Numbered from the stretch's first letter, positions 1-10,163 are shown. The stretch is 64,000 bases of DNA from Dendrocalamus latiflorus (GCA_017311315.1 CM029617.1:16146620-16210619); one strand, 5' to 3'. Translations and numbers: made by a program. The notes: generated by a model from the sequence alone, not told the origin.

Positions 1-1490
1 GTGGCCGGCCATGTGGACAAGTCATATCAAGCCAAAGACCCTGAGTTGGTCAAGTACCTCGCGGCGGTACGGGCGAGAGAAAGGCACTTTTTGGGTGTCA
101 CCGTCAAGGCCATCCCCCAGGCGGAGAATGAGCAAGCAGACGCCCACGCCAAGGCGGCCAGCCAGCAACTGCCCCCCTGAGGGGGCATTTTACGAGGTGT
201 TAGCAAAGGCGGCCATCGCGCAGGACAACCGGGACGCGGCACTCGTCACCGCATTGATCGGCCAGGAGATTGGCGGGAGCCCATTTTCAAATTCTTACAA
301 GGCCTCGCCGAGCCGGAGGATCCTGCCGAGCTGCGACGATTGCAGCACCGCGCACGGTCCTTCCAGGTGTTTGAAGGGACACTCTACAAGAAGGGGGTTT
401 GCGCGCCGCTCCTGCGCTGCCTCTCGACTGAGGAAGGAAAGGAACTCTTGGCGGAAATCCACGCGGGCGTATGCGGATCCCACCTGGCGCCGAGGTCATT
501 AGTCGGCAAGGCGTTCAGACAAGGCTTCTACTGGCCGACTGCCGTCACCGACGCCCAGGACCTCGTCCGTCGGTGCCAAGGGTGCCAATGGATGGCGCGC
601 ATCATCCGCAGGCCCCCGACAAGCCTCAACCCAATCCCCCCGGTGTGGCCACTGGCGCGCTGGGGTCTCGATATAGTAGGACCACTTGCCCGAGCTCCAG
701 GGGACCTCCGGTTCATGGTAGTCGCGCTGGAGTATTTCTCCAGGTGGCCGGAGGCGATCGCTCTGGCCAAAGTAACTTCTACGGCCATACAGTGCTTCCT
801 ATGGCAAAACATCATATGTCGCTTCGGGGTACCTCGGGAGCTCACGGTCGACAATGGCCTGCAGTTCGACGCCGCCCTCTTCAAAGATTATTGTGACAGC
901 ATGGGCATCACCCTCCGATTCGCCTCGGTAGGGCATCCCCAGTCCAACGGGGCGGTCGAACGGGCGAATGGCGCCACTTCTGCCGCCATCAAAAAGCGCC
1001 TGGTTGGATTGCCGAAGGGCAAGTGGCCAGACGAGCTTCACAGCGTTCTATGGTCGCTTCGCACAACGGTAATGCGCCCAACGGGATTCACGCCGTTCAA
1101 GCTCCTCTTCGGCGACGAAGCAGTGACGCCCGAGGAAATTAAGGCAGGCTCGCGAAGGGTCCTCGTCCAAGCACCCGAAGAGGAGCGCCGTGTGTCCTTG
1201 GACCTCCTCGACGGGATGCGGGCAGACGCAGCCCACCACGTCGAGAAGTACGCGCGGCAGACAATGCGTACTCGGGACCGCTCTATATGCCCGCGGGGGT
1301 TCAAGCCTGGGATCTCGTCCTCAGAGTGGCGCTGCAGGCGGAAACCGTTGGCAAGCTGGAATCCAAGTGGGAAGGCCCGTACATCGTAACGGAGGCATTG
1401 CCAAAGGGGGCGTACCGCCTCGCCACGCTTGAAGGACAAGCCTTCCGGCACACATGGAACGCGGACAGGTTGCGGCGGTACTACGCCTAG
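1..1490 (+). pseudogene. Ty3/gypsy pol, 3' end: RNase H tail and integrase
   Basis: This is the end of a retrotransposon polyprotein; integrase inserts the cDNA into the host genome. The first 177 bases read as the RNase H C-terminus, with an IPQAENEQADAHAKAA-type end, and stop at a TGA (178-180). The same frame then continues into the integrase: an H2C2 zinc finger (HAGVCGSH, then CQGC, about 460-585) and a catalytic core with D at 670, D at 850 and E at 958, giving the canonical 35-residue spacing between the last two. Near 1305 the frame shifts by one and the C-terminal chromodomain-less tail continues to the TAG at 1488-1490. One nonsense codon plus one frameshift make this copy dead. No ATG is expected because the 5' part lies outside the window. 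The downstream antisense ORF points to the Tat lineage; that assignment is an inference. Confidence 0.92.
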
Positions 1491-1610
1491 AAGCAGCACA
1501 GTAGGCGTAGAGCCACCGGCCCGTTGTTAGGCGATGCTCGCCCGCGCAAACGGGAGTTCAATAAAGGTTGCTGTTCCAAGAGCATCCCCTGCCCGCGCTA
1601 AGAAGAACAA
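1491..1610 (+). promoter_or_regulatory. pol 3' untranslated stretch with AATAAA signal
   Basis: Between the pol stop and the tandem array there is no reading frame. An AATAAA hexamer stands at 1560-1565, about 70 bases after the stop, and could serve as a polyadenylation signal for a transcript ending before the array. Function is inferred only from sequence and position. Confidence 0.35.
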
Positions 1611-2210
1611 AGTCCACGGACTCTAAATAAGACGTAGCGTCGAGCCTAGCTCCGCACGCGCGAGTCTCCGGACTATAAAGAAGACGTAGCGTCGAGCCTA
1701 GCTCCGCACGCAATAGTCCACGGACTCTAAATAAGACGTAGCGTCGAGCCTAGCTCCGCACGCGCGAGTCTCCGGACTATAAAGAAGACGTAGCGTCGAG
1801 CCTAGCTCCGCACGCAATAGTCCACGGACTCTAAATAAGACGTAGCGTTGAGCCTAGCTCCGCACGCGCGAGTCTCCGGACTATAAAGAAGACGTAGCGT
1901 CGAGCCTAGCTCCGCACGCAATAGTCCACGGACTCTAAATAAGACGTAGCGTCGAGCCTAGCTCCGCACGCGCGAGTCTCCGGACTATAAAGAAGACGTA
2001 GCGTCGAGCCTAGCTCCGCACGCAATAGTCCACGGACTCTAAATAAGACGTAGCGTCGAGCCTAGCTCCGCACGCACTCTACGGAGTATAAATAAGACGC
2101 AGCGGGGGGACGCCTTCGCGCGCACTCTACGGAGTATATAAAGGAAATCGTAGCGTCGAGATTTGCCTCCGCACGCGCCATTCCACGGAGCATAAACGAG
2201 ATGCGTACAC
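1611..2210. repeat. 52/104-bp tandem array with palindrome plus TATA-like modules
   Basis: A 104-bp unit starts at 1611, 1715, 1819, 1923 and 2027. Each unit is two related 52-bp half units, and diverged copies follow to about 2210. Every half unit has a short inverted repeat (AGTCCACGGACT, AGTCTCCGGACT or ACTCTACGGAGT) followed directly by an A/T-rich TATA-like string (CTAAATAAG, ATAAAG, ATAAATAAG, ATATAAAGG), then a shared GACGTAGCGTCGAGCCTAGC block. The array sits exactly between the pol end and the stop of the antisense ORF, so two convergent transcripts would meet here. Tandem arrays in this part of Tat-type elements are known; the palindrome/TATA composition is what stands out. Confidence 0.9.
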
Positions 2211-2343
2211 CTGTCCTCCGCGTCCCGCGGCAGGTAACACCAAGCATAAAGTACTACTCGGTTCCATTGCAAAAGCAAAGGGGTTACATGGTCACATGCG
2301 TAAGAACCAGTACATCATCCCCCTGCACCACCCGACCAACCGC

Positions 2344-5274
2344 TCAGTCTTGGCGCGGTGCGGACGAGCCCGCGCCGTTGTCGCCGCGGCGCTGAAGGAC
2401 CCCTTCAAGCCACAGGAGGAGGTCCCCCTCCCCATGCAACGTCTGCTGCACGGCGACTCTCGCTGCACCTTCCCCGAAGCGGCCCCAGATCCGTTGGTGG
2501 AAGTTCTGCAGGCTAGCCCCAATGGAGCGGATGGCGTCCGACATAACCTCTGGTCGGTCGGGAAGATCCAGTTGAGGATTCGCTAGCTCATGGGTATGCC
2601 TACACCCACGAGTATGAAGCAGGGCGAGGGCGAAGCACGCACCAACATAGCTGCAGTGCTCGCCAAAGGTCCTGGCGCCACGAAGAGCAACGCCGGCCCC
2701 CTCCTCGATCAGCCCGACCGTCTCCGACAGGGCCTCCGGCCTGTGCGTAGTATCCGGCACTCGGACGCACAGATCTCGAAGGGCCTGGTTCAGAGACTCC
2801 ATGGCCCGCCACGCCGACACAGACGCATTTTCCAAGGCAAGGCGGTTCTCGGCAGCAGCCTCCGCCAGCTGGGCGTTCTCCCCTTCTAGGACGGAGATCT
2901 GCTGCACGAGGGCGGCGCGTTCCCCAGCCGCGGCGTCCCGCGCTTCCCTGGCCGCAACTTGTGCGGCCACCAGGGCGTCCTCCAGCGCGCGAAGTTCTTC
3001 ATCCTTCGCGGCGATAGCAGTGTTTGCTTCGCGGAGGTTGGCTTCCAGAGCCCTCTGCTCCCGAACGCGGGCCTCGTCAAAGGACCGGCTGAGGGCAAGC
3101 GTCTGACAGGAACAACAAATCAGCAGGCGTCTAGCAGTACCGTACAAGCTGAAGCGCACGTACTTACCCTCATCTCGGAGGCCTGCAACGCGAGCGCCAG
3201 GAGGTCCCCCGCGCATGACGACAGCACCTCTCGATTGAGGCCGTTGTCGGCACGCTCGGCGGCGGCGGTGAGGTCACAAAATATCTCCGGGCGAGGGAGG
3301 AAGTCCGAGCGAGCGAGTCCCGGCCCCAACACGCCAGGATTTACCGTGGCCACGGCCACGTCAGCAGCAATGGACACCGGCGGGGCATCCTGCACGCGGC
3401 TCCCGACTTCGCGCATACCTCCGCTGCTCGATCCTTCGCCGCGTACGGGAGACGTCGTCTCGCCTGATGTCGGCAGAATGAGCGAGCAGATCGGGGAAAG
3501 TCTCGCGAAGTCAGGGGAAGAAAGGGACTCACACCTACCTCCTGCGCCCCTCGTCACGGTGGGAAGTGGCACCGGGTCGACCACCCAGGGGGACGCGGGC
3601 GCCTCGACGGTTGGGGAGAAGGTCTTCTCGGCCGCGCCAGCCGCCGTAATCCCACGGCAAGGCCCCGCAACAGCGTATCGACCCCCCGTTGGCGGGGGGG
3701 GGGGGACTGCGTCCGAGGGCATTTCGCCTACGGTGACGCAGGCGATTCTTCCACGGCAGAACCAGCTCCGGTCATTGCCGCCCCCGCGGTTTCCTCCGCA
3801 GGGGACACGCCCTCGTCGGCCGCTACGGTTGATAACGCACCGTCCCCCATGGTTTGCTCGCCGGGGACGATGCCACCCCCCGGGTTGACGGGTCCCAACT
3901 CAGCGGTGGCCGCGAGCCCGAGCACGGGCTCGTGGGCAGCGGCAGAAAATGTCGGGGGATCCGCGGCGGCGCGCCCCTCCGAAGCAGTGTGGCCAGGCCC
4001 ACCGCCGGTCGCACGCTCCGCCTCAGCCGAGCTAGCCGCCGGGGGGGCTGCCGGGTCGCATACGGCGCCGGGGAACGGGCCCGGCGTCGCGAAGACAGCC
4101 CCCCCGCGGGGCTATCACCGTCCTGAGCGCCGGGAGTCCCCGCGGGGAGCTCTTCCGGCACCATGCGCTCGGGCACGGCAATGCCTACAGCCTCGCAGGT
4201 GCGGTTTATCCGCCCCTGCTTAGCCGCCTTCACCGCAGCCTCGCGAGCCCGGTGCTCCGTAAGCGTATACGGGCCAAGGAGCACCGCAACCACGCGCTCC
4301 GCGTCTTCTAACCGAGTCACTGCGCAGGAGATCACGTCAGTTAGGCGGAAGCCAAACAGATACAATGACACGATGGGCGACTTACAAGGGGCGGAGGGCG
4401 GAAGCACCCGAGACACACATGGTTCAAACCCGTCCTCGCGGGGGCCATTCGGCACAACATACTTCCCCCGGGAGGAGAGTGGCGCCGCCCCATGCATCGT
4501 GAACTCCTCGGCTAGGTCGCGCACGCTCATTCGATGGGCGACACCGACGAGGCTTTGTAGCTTTCGCGTGTCGTCAATCTCCGCCTTCAGACTCGGCGTG
4601 CTATTAAATGAGATTGGCCCGCCTCGGCACTGCATTCTGCTCTTGTCGGTCACAGTGTAATAGAACCACCACCGCATCCAGCCGGACGCCCACTGCCCTG
4701 ACGAGGCGGACACAGGAAACAACGTCGCGCAGGACGCCCGGAGCACGAAGTCCACACCGCCAAAGTTGGACACCGCCCCGCCAACCCTTCTGGGTCGACA
4801 GTGCGCATCGTGCAGGGTGGCGAATAAGCTGGCGCTGGGGCGCCACCCCTCTGTCCGCATCGCCCACGCGAAGACAGCGAGGCGGAGTAGCGCGTGGGGC
4901 GTCAGCTGGGCTAGCTCCAACTGGTAGGCCCGCAGGACTTCGCCCACAAACAACGTGCAGGGCATCCGAAGGCTGGCATCGAAGAACGCGACGAAAACAA
5001 TTGCCTCCAGGGCCCCGGGCTTCGGCTCCGTCTCGTCCCAGCGGGGTAAGCGAGCCCCATTGCGATCCGCGATCTTCCCCTCATCCACGAGCCGTTGTAG
5101 CGTCCCTTCCGTCATGCGGCTCCTCCCCAGCACACGGGAGCAGGAGCCCCCCGAGTGCTCCATCGCGTTCCCCCGCAGCACCAGTTTGTACTCTTGGGAA
5201 GGATGGTTCACCTCGCCCTGGCTAGGCAAGGAACCGCTGTGGGGGTGGTACGTGGCGTCGTCGTGGCTGGCCAT
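2344..5274 (-). pseudogene. Antisense additional ORF of element A (gypsy-type putative transposon domain, spliced)
   Basis: This is a long gene on the strand opposite pol, placed between integrase and the 3' LTR as in plant Tat elements such as Grande and RIRE2. The start is the ATG at 5274-5272; the frame open upstream of it has no ATG. The N-terminal 300 or so residues carry the plant-specific domain annotated as putative gypsy type transposon (FVAFFDASLRMP, LELAQLTPHALLRLAVF, WASGWMRWWFYYT). A low-complexity Pro/Ala/Gly linker follows, then a C-terminal coiled coil (about 3080-2800) ending at the stop at 2344. A 65-nt intron (3103-3167, GTAAGT to TGTCAG) joins the last two parts in phase. 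Two frameshifts break the linker: one near 4100 in a C-rich run and one near 3700 next to a run of 12 G. If repaired the product would be roughly 950 residues. The function is unknown; DNA or RNA binding or assembly is speculation. Confidence 0.8.
3103..3167 (-). other. Intron of the antisense ORF
   Basis: On the minus strand the exon ends ATGAGG, followed by GTAAGTACG; the intron closes with CCTGTCAG before ACGCTTGCC. Both junctions are phase 0. Removing these 65 bases joins a frame ending in LALALQASEMR to one starting TLALSRSFDEAR, which opens the coiled coil. Without splicing a stop follows shortly (reading VLLDAC then stop). 65 nt is short for a plant intron but within the workable range. 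Confidence 0.7.
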
Positions 5275-5404
5275 CGCTCTCCGCGACAAGGGAAAGAGAA
5301 GAAGCAGGCAAGGGAGCAACTGGCGTGACAATTAGCACGGGCGCAAGCGAGGCGGCAGGTCAAAAAGCAAAGCGAGACAGGGTGCCTCCACCTCAACACT
5401 AACA

Positions 5405-5415
5405 CCTTATAAAGG
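5405..5415 (-). promoter_or_regulatory. TATA-like box of the antisense ORF, copy A
   Basis: The minus strand reads CCTTTATAAGG about 131 bases upstream of the antisense ATG (5274). The second copy of this gene has CTTTATAAG at the same distance (9557-9565, about 136 bases from its ATG at 9421), although the flanking sequence has diverged strongly. Conservation of motif and spacing supports a dedicated antisense promoter. Confidence 0.55.
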
Positions 5416-5775
5416 CCGCTCGCCTGCCCGGGCGCTCAATGCACAGACAGATCAAATTCCCGGCGATTCGGCTGTCCAAGATTTGGAAAGAAGAACCGCT
5501 CGGACCTAGAAGGCCACGCCTGGTAGGTGGCCAAGCAGCGCACAACGCCCTTACCTCTTCAACACGCGTCCAACTTCTCAGGGGACGAGGCGAACGGCCG
5601 CGGTCACGCAACCGCTCACATCCCACGACGCACCAGTCGTGAGTCGCCACGTGCCCCACCTGCAGCATGGCAGACTGCATGACGCGACAGCCTGACTTCT
5701 GCTAGGCCAGGCGTCGGCGTAATTCCAGCCGCCATTAAAAGCGCACTACGGGACTACAAGGTCACAACAGCCCCG
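5416..5775. other. Spacer upstream of the antisense gene
   Basis: No credible reading frame. It aligns by eye with the 9600-9890 stretch of element B: both hold a CGAACGGCCGCGGTC or GAACGGCCGTGGTCG motif, a CATCCCACGACGC motif, and an end with AAAGCGCACT just before the point where the satellite starts in A. It is therefore the conserved promoter-proximal part of the element's 3' region. Confidence 0.6.
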
Positions 5776-6800
5776 GAGCGCGCGCGTCTACTTCGACTAG
5801 GCGCCAGCTTCGCTGCCACCCGTCCGACGGGTAGGGGACGGAGCGCGCGCGTCTACTTCGACTAGGCGCCAGCTTCGCTGCCACCCGCTCGACGGGTAGG
5901 GGACGGAGCGCGCGCGTCTACTTCGACTAGGCACCAGCTTCGCTGCCACCCGCTCGAAGGGTAGGGGACGGAGCACGCGCGTCTACTTCGACTAGGCGCC
6001 AGCTTCACTGCCACCCGCTCGAAGGGTAGGGGACGGAGCGCGCGCGTCTACTTCGACTAGGCGCCAGCTTCGCTGCCACCCGTTCAAAGGGTAGGGGACG
6101 GAGCGCGCGCGTCTACTTCGACTAGGCGCCAGCTTCGCTGCCACCCGTTCGAAGGGTAGGGGACGGAGCGCGCGCGTCTACTTCGACTAGGCGCCAGCTT
6201 CGCTGCCACCCGTTCGAAGGGTAGGGGACGGAGCGCGCACGTCTACTTCGACTAGGCGTCAGCTTCGCTGCCACCCGCTCGACGGGTAGGGGACGGAGCG
6301 CGCGCGTCTACTTCAACTAGGCGCCAGCTTCGCTGCCACCCGCGCGACGGGTAGGGGACGGAGCGCGTGCGCCTCGGCTTCGACTCAGGCGCCAGCCTCC
6401 GCTGCCACCCGTTCGAAGGGTAGGGGACGGAGCGCGCGCGCCTCTACTCTGACTCAGGCGCCAGCCTCCGCTGCCACCCGCTCGAAGGGTAGGGGACGGA
6501 GCGCGCGCGTCTACTTCGACTAGGCGCCAGCTTCGCTGCCACCCGTTCGAAGGGTAGGGGACGGAGCGCGCGCGTCTACTTCGACTAGGCGCCAGCTTCG
6601 CTGCCACCCGTTCGAAGGGTAGGGGACGGAGCGCACGCGTCTACTTCGACTAGGCGCCAGCTTCGCTGCCACCCGTCCGACGGGTAGGGGACGGAGCGCG
6701 CGCGCCTACTTCGACTTGGGCGCCAGCTTCGCTGCCACCCGTTCGAAGGGTAGGGGACGGAGCGCGCGTGCCTACTTCGACTTGGCGCCACCTTCCGCTA
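5776..6800. repeat. 65-bp satellite-like array, 16 units
   Basis: Units begin GAGCGCGCGCGTCTACTTCG at 5776, 5841, 5906, 5971 and so on at 65-bp steps to 6760; one or two units near 6361-6499 are 69 bp. Each holds an inverted repeat around GGGTAGGGGACGG (for example ACCCGTCCGACGGGT). Identity between units looks above 90 percent, so the array is young or homogenised. Arg/Ser-rich frames across it on the minus strand are by-products of the repeat. Element B has no such array at the matching position. Arrays in this hypervariable part of Tat-type elements are a known source of plant satellites. Confidence 0.95.
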
Positions 6801-6856
6801 CCACCATCCCAGATTTCAGGCTCCCCAACCACAAGCTTGGAGGAATTCACAGGCCG

Positions 6857-7174
6857 CTGGGGACGGAGGGGGCCAAAGGACTCGACGACATGGCTTCGGC
6901 CCTGTGAAGCCCTTCACCATGAGAGGCTCCTGTCGTAGGGGTGGCCCCCACCTAAGCCCAGCAGGCCTGGTAGGAGATTATAAGGCCCAGAATAGGCCAT
7001 GTGTAATGACATAACTGCCCCAGAGGGGATAACCAGATGTAAGGGTATAGCTGTAAAAGCACTCCTCATGTGTATATATATATGAGTAAGCCTTGGGGAG
7101 GACCCAGGCCATGACACTTATCTTCATCACTCTCCACTACCATCTCTCTCTCTGTTTGGTCTGTAGCCACAACA
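6857..7174 (+). mobile_element. Element A polypurine tract and 3' LTR
   Basis: A polypurine tract (GGGGACGGAGGGGG from about 6859) precedes a short LTR that matches 10164-10488 almost base for base in its core. The left border is uncertain; a TG at 6905 (TGAAGCCCTTCACC) is the best candidate, which would make the LTR about 270 bp. The right border is the shared CCACAACA ending at 7174, after which the two copies diverge completely. A TATATATATATG string near 7074 is the likely promoter core. Confidence 0.75.
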
Positions 7175-7195
7175 CCCACCTTTAACATTTCAGAT

Positions 7196-7573
7196 TTGAA
7201 GCCATACTTGGGAGAAGAAGATGAGGCTGAGTTGAGGACAACTCCGCTTCAAGAGGGGGAGGATGATGAGGACATCACTTCTTCGGATACACACAACACT
7301 CCTCCACTTGACATTCAAGGACCAATCACTAGAGCTCGCGCCCGACAATTGAATTTACAGGTGACCTCGTTCCTAAGTACTTCTTTTTGTTCACTTGAGA
7401 ATCGATTGCTACCTAATGATTTAATTGTGATTAGGAACCATGGAGAGGACCTAGAAGTACTTGGAGAAGGACTACGAGGCACACAAGTCCAGCAAGGGCG
7501 GTCGAATCATGTTGGAGGCCCAATTCAAACCGACTTCGAATCCAATTCGGAGTCCAGGACCAGGCCGCACTAA
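7196..7573 (+). pseudogene. C-terminus of a different Ty3/gypsy polyprotein
   Basis: This frame opens abruptly after the LTR of element A and reads PYLGEEDE, TTPLQEGEDDED and GPITRARARQLNLQV, a tail typical of grass gypsy polyproteins just before their 3' LTR. It has an acidic stretch, then a basic arginine-rich motif, then SLENRLLPNDLIVIRN, and ends in a stop at 7571-7573. No integrase or reverse transcriptase is present, so this is a 3' fragment. Family recognition rests on these motifs from memory and was not tested by a search. Confidence 0.65.
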
Positions 7574-8123
7574 AACGGACGCCCAGATCGCATCCGGACT
7601 CTGTTTTGTACGTTCAACATATGTATGGAAAGCTGAGAAGACGATATTTCCAATGGCTCTAGTCCCATATCAAAATTCCTTTTGAGTCAACGGGAATCGT
7701 CGAAACAAGTGAGCGTTCAGAATCTGTCAGGGTGCTGCGCCACCGTCTTTTGGGCCTTTCGGCTTTGTATCGTGTTGGAGCCCATTAGGGCGCATCCAGG
7801 GGTTTTGCTTAGATTAATTCTGTCTTTGAACAGTATCACCGTTCATCGGTTTGTGAGACCCCAACTTTCGAGTGCTAAATCAATACATCTGCAATTCAGT
7901 TGTGTTCTTCCTTGTTCTTGCTTGTGTTCTTCGATTCGCAGGCAAGGATTAGCCTTCTTGGCGAGGTCAACCGGCTGCGCACGGTTGATAACCTGAGGAG
8001 ACGTGGTGCTGCGATTGCGGGGTTCGGAACGTGTCGTTCGGAAGCCGGATCGATTTGTGTCGCGCCTCCACCAAATCGAACATATCCAGAACCTGTTGGA
8101 AGATCGGGACCCCGTCCCTATCA
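7470..8123 (+). mobile_element. LTR of the second gypsy element
   Basis: This is non-coding sequence between the polyprotein tail and a primer-binding site. It contains the motif series common in grass gypsy LTRs (TTGGGCC, GTTGGAGCCCATTAGGGCGC). The 3' border is CCCTATCA at 8123, followed by AG and the primer-binding site. The 5' border is not defined and may overlap the end of the reading frame; the start given is an estimate. Confidence 0.6.
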
Positions 8124-8125
8124 AG

Positions 8126-8138
8126 TGGTAATCAGAGC
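8126..8138 (+). other. tRNA-Met primer-binding site (TGGTAATCAGAGC)
   Basis: TGGTAATCAGAGC differs by one inserted base from the standard initiator tRNA-Met complementary site TGGTATCAGAGC and sits two bases after the LTR end. It marks the start of an internal region, so the LTR just upstream acts as a 5' LTR here. Confidence 0.75.
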
Positions 8139-8530
8139 TTCAGGTGTTCCTTCAGGTTCGTGTTACCCTCCTTTGTTGTTTTCGGTTTCATCCTAGAGTC
8201 CATGAAAAAGCCCTACAAAAACAATTGTAGTCATAGGTTGTTTCCTGTCCTAGATCTCGTTTAGCCTTTGCACAATTTGATTCCAGAGTCCGTAGTGTTG
8301 AGTTTGTGTCCTTAGTCGAGTTGTGTTGCTGGTTTAGATCGTGTTTTGTTTCGGGTTATCTTGCTTCCGCTACCTCTCATACAAACCCTAGCCGTCATCC
8401 ATCGCGTATTCCACCCTCTGTTTTTGTTTTCCCACCCATATCCCGCCCTCTGTTTGAGTCTTCCTTCGCATATCGTGATCACACAGCACCATCCCCCACT
8501 TTTCCCCGAGTGGATGCCGTCCTTCCGGTC
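8139..8530 (+). other. Leader (5' untranslated) region of the second gypsy element
   Basis: T- and C-rich sequence without a coding frame follows the primer-binding site, as expected for a retrotransposon leader. It ends abruptly near 8530, where the antisense ORF of element B begins, so gag and the rest are absent. Confidence 0.5.
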
Positions 8531-9421
8531 GAGCCCCCGCCGCTCGTACTTCCAGTTACAAGAAAGCGGAGATATCCCGTACATGGTGAACTCCTCGGCA
8601 AGGTCACGCATGTTGAACCGGAGGGCGATGCCAGCAAGTCTCCGCGCCTGTTGTTCGTCGCTGGACCGAGGCGTCACATCCGGACAGCGGTTGAATGATA
8701 TCGGCTCTCCCCGGCTTCGAAGGCCGCTCATGCTCGTCACAAGGTGATAGAACCACCGCCGTGTCCAGCCAGACTCCCACTTTCCCCGCGTAGCCAACGC
8801 GGGGAACAAGTGCGAGCAATCCATCCTCAGCACGAAGTCCACGCTGCCGAAGTTCGAGTACGCCTCCCCTTCCATTTTCTTCGGTTGGCACCGTGCGTCA
8901 TGCAAGATGGCGAACAACTCGGCGCTGGGACGGGTACCTTCTGTCCGCATCGCCCAAGTAAAGATGGCCAACCGAGCGATCGCGGTCGGAGTCAGCTGCG
9001 CCAACTCCAACCCATAGGGTCGCAGCACTTCGCGAACAAAGAATGTCACTGGGATTCGGAGCCCGGCATCGAAGAACGCCACGAAGACGATCGCCTCTGA
9101 CTCTCCCGGGTTCGGCTCCGTTTCGTCAGGCCCGGGCAAATGAACCCCGGCACGGTCCTCCAGCTTCTTCTCCCGAAGAAGGGTTTGGAGAGTCTCCTCC
9201 GTGACGCGACTCCGCCCCGGCACACGGGAGCAGCGGCCCTTTGACTTCTTCATGGCATCCCAACGATGGTTGGTTTGCCTTTTGTCGCGCAGAACCAGGC
9301 GATACTCCGCCGGTGGCGGCGTCAGGCAGCGTTGGCTCGACGAGGCGCTCTCGCTAAGACGGCACGCAGGATCGTCAAGGGTGGCACCTCTGTCAGCTGG
9401 GAGGTCGTCGCGCGTAGCCAT
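8530..9421 (-). pseudogene. Truncated antisense ORF, element B
   Basis: A second copy of the antisense gene of element A. It starts at the ATG at 9421-9419 (MATRDD, against MASHDD in A) and keeps the N-terminal domain in one uninterrupted frame of about 295 residues, with matching blocks such as FVAFFDAGLRIP, LELAQLTP, LAIFTWAMRTEG and WESGWTRRWFYHLVT. Homology to A stops near 8530, where the leader of the inserted gypsy piece takes over and the frame runs on without meaning to about 8312. The coiled-coil half is gone. The uninterrupted frame suggests that this domain was under selection until recently, or that the copy is young. Confidence 0.8.
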
Positions 9422-9556
9422 TCCCCTCTCCCCACTGCGGCGACGAGCAGGAATGGATGCAAAAGTAGCAGCAAGATGCGCAAGAAAACGGGAAGGAACG
9501 CACAAGCACAAGCAAGCGGGCAGCCAAGGGGAGCGTTTGCATGCCCACAGTGACGA

Positions 9557-9565
9557 CTTATAAAG
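9557..9565 (-). promoter_or_regulatory. TATA-like box of the antisense ORF, copy B
   Basis: CTTTATAAG on the minus strand, about 136 bases upstream of the ATG at 9421, in the same place as the box at 5405-5415 in copy A. Confidence 0.55.
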
Positions 9566-10163
9566 TCCCCCGTCTCCCCCGCAAGCAGAAGATCGAACGA
9601 CAGAATTATAGTGGTTCGGCTACCCACGATCGGGCAGTGCAACCGCTGACAACCGCGGCAGGCGGCGGTAGGTGGGCGATCAGCGCTTAATGCGTCGATA
9701 CATTCTTTCCGCGTGGCCACTTTCCCTGGGGGAGAGGTGAACGGCCGTGGTCGTATGATTGCTAGCATCCCACGACGCTCCAATCACAGCCCGCCGTGTG
9801 CCCCCACCCAGCGCAAAGCAGATAGAGCAGTCGCGACAGCCTGCCCCTGACAAAGGCTGGCGCGATTCCAAGCGTCATTAAAGCGCACTCCCAGGCCACG
9901 CAGCCACCTCTCTGCGCTGGCGCTACATCACGCGGAGCACCTCCCGAGACTCGGCTGCCCGGGGCAGCCACCCAAGTTTTACTTCGCATCCACAAACATC
10001 CGGAGCGCGAAGCATGGCACGCCCGGACCTCGGCCCCGTCGAGGCCTTCGAACTGCCCGGGGTCTTCGACCTCGAAGCCGCGCAGCTCCGGGAGCAGAAG
10101 ACATGGCTCTCGCACCATAAGCACGAACGAAAGTGTATTTAGGTCATCGAGGGTCACAGGCCG
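9566..10163. other. 3' spacer of element B without satellite
   Basis: Non-coding in any convincing way. The part to about 9890 matches the spacer before the satellite in element A; after the shared AAAGCGCACT it carries unrelated, non-repetitive GC-rich sequence instead of 65-bp units. A minus-strand frame across 9762-10157 has no recognisable domain. Confidence 0.55.

Noticed and set aside
1611..2210. CRISPR-like array
   Set aside because: Head-to-tail tandem repeat without unique spacers, inside a retrotransposon.
3120..3722. Independent minus-strand gene
   Set aside because: It is the linker of the antisense ORF in a shifted frame, ending by read-through into the intron.
2959..3888. Long plus-strand frame of 309 codons
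   Set aside because: Shadow of the GC-rich antisense gene; low-complexity Pro/Arg composition and no domain.
5776..6800. Possible CRISPR-like array or Arg/Ser-rich repeat protein
   Set aside because: Units abut directly with no spacers, and the host is a plant. The frames exist only because 65-bp units happen to stay open and they have no start context.
9762..10157. 131-codon minus-strand frame in element B
   Set aside because: No counterpart in element A at the same place and no recognised domain.
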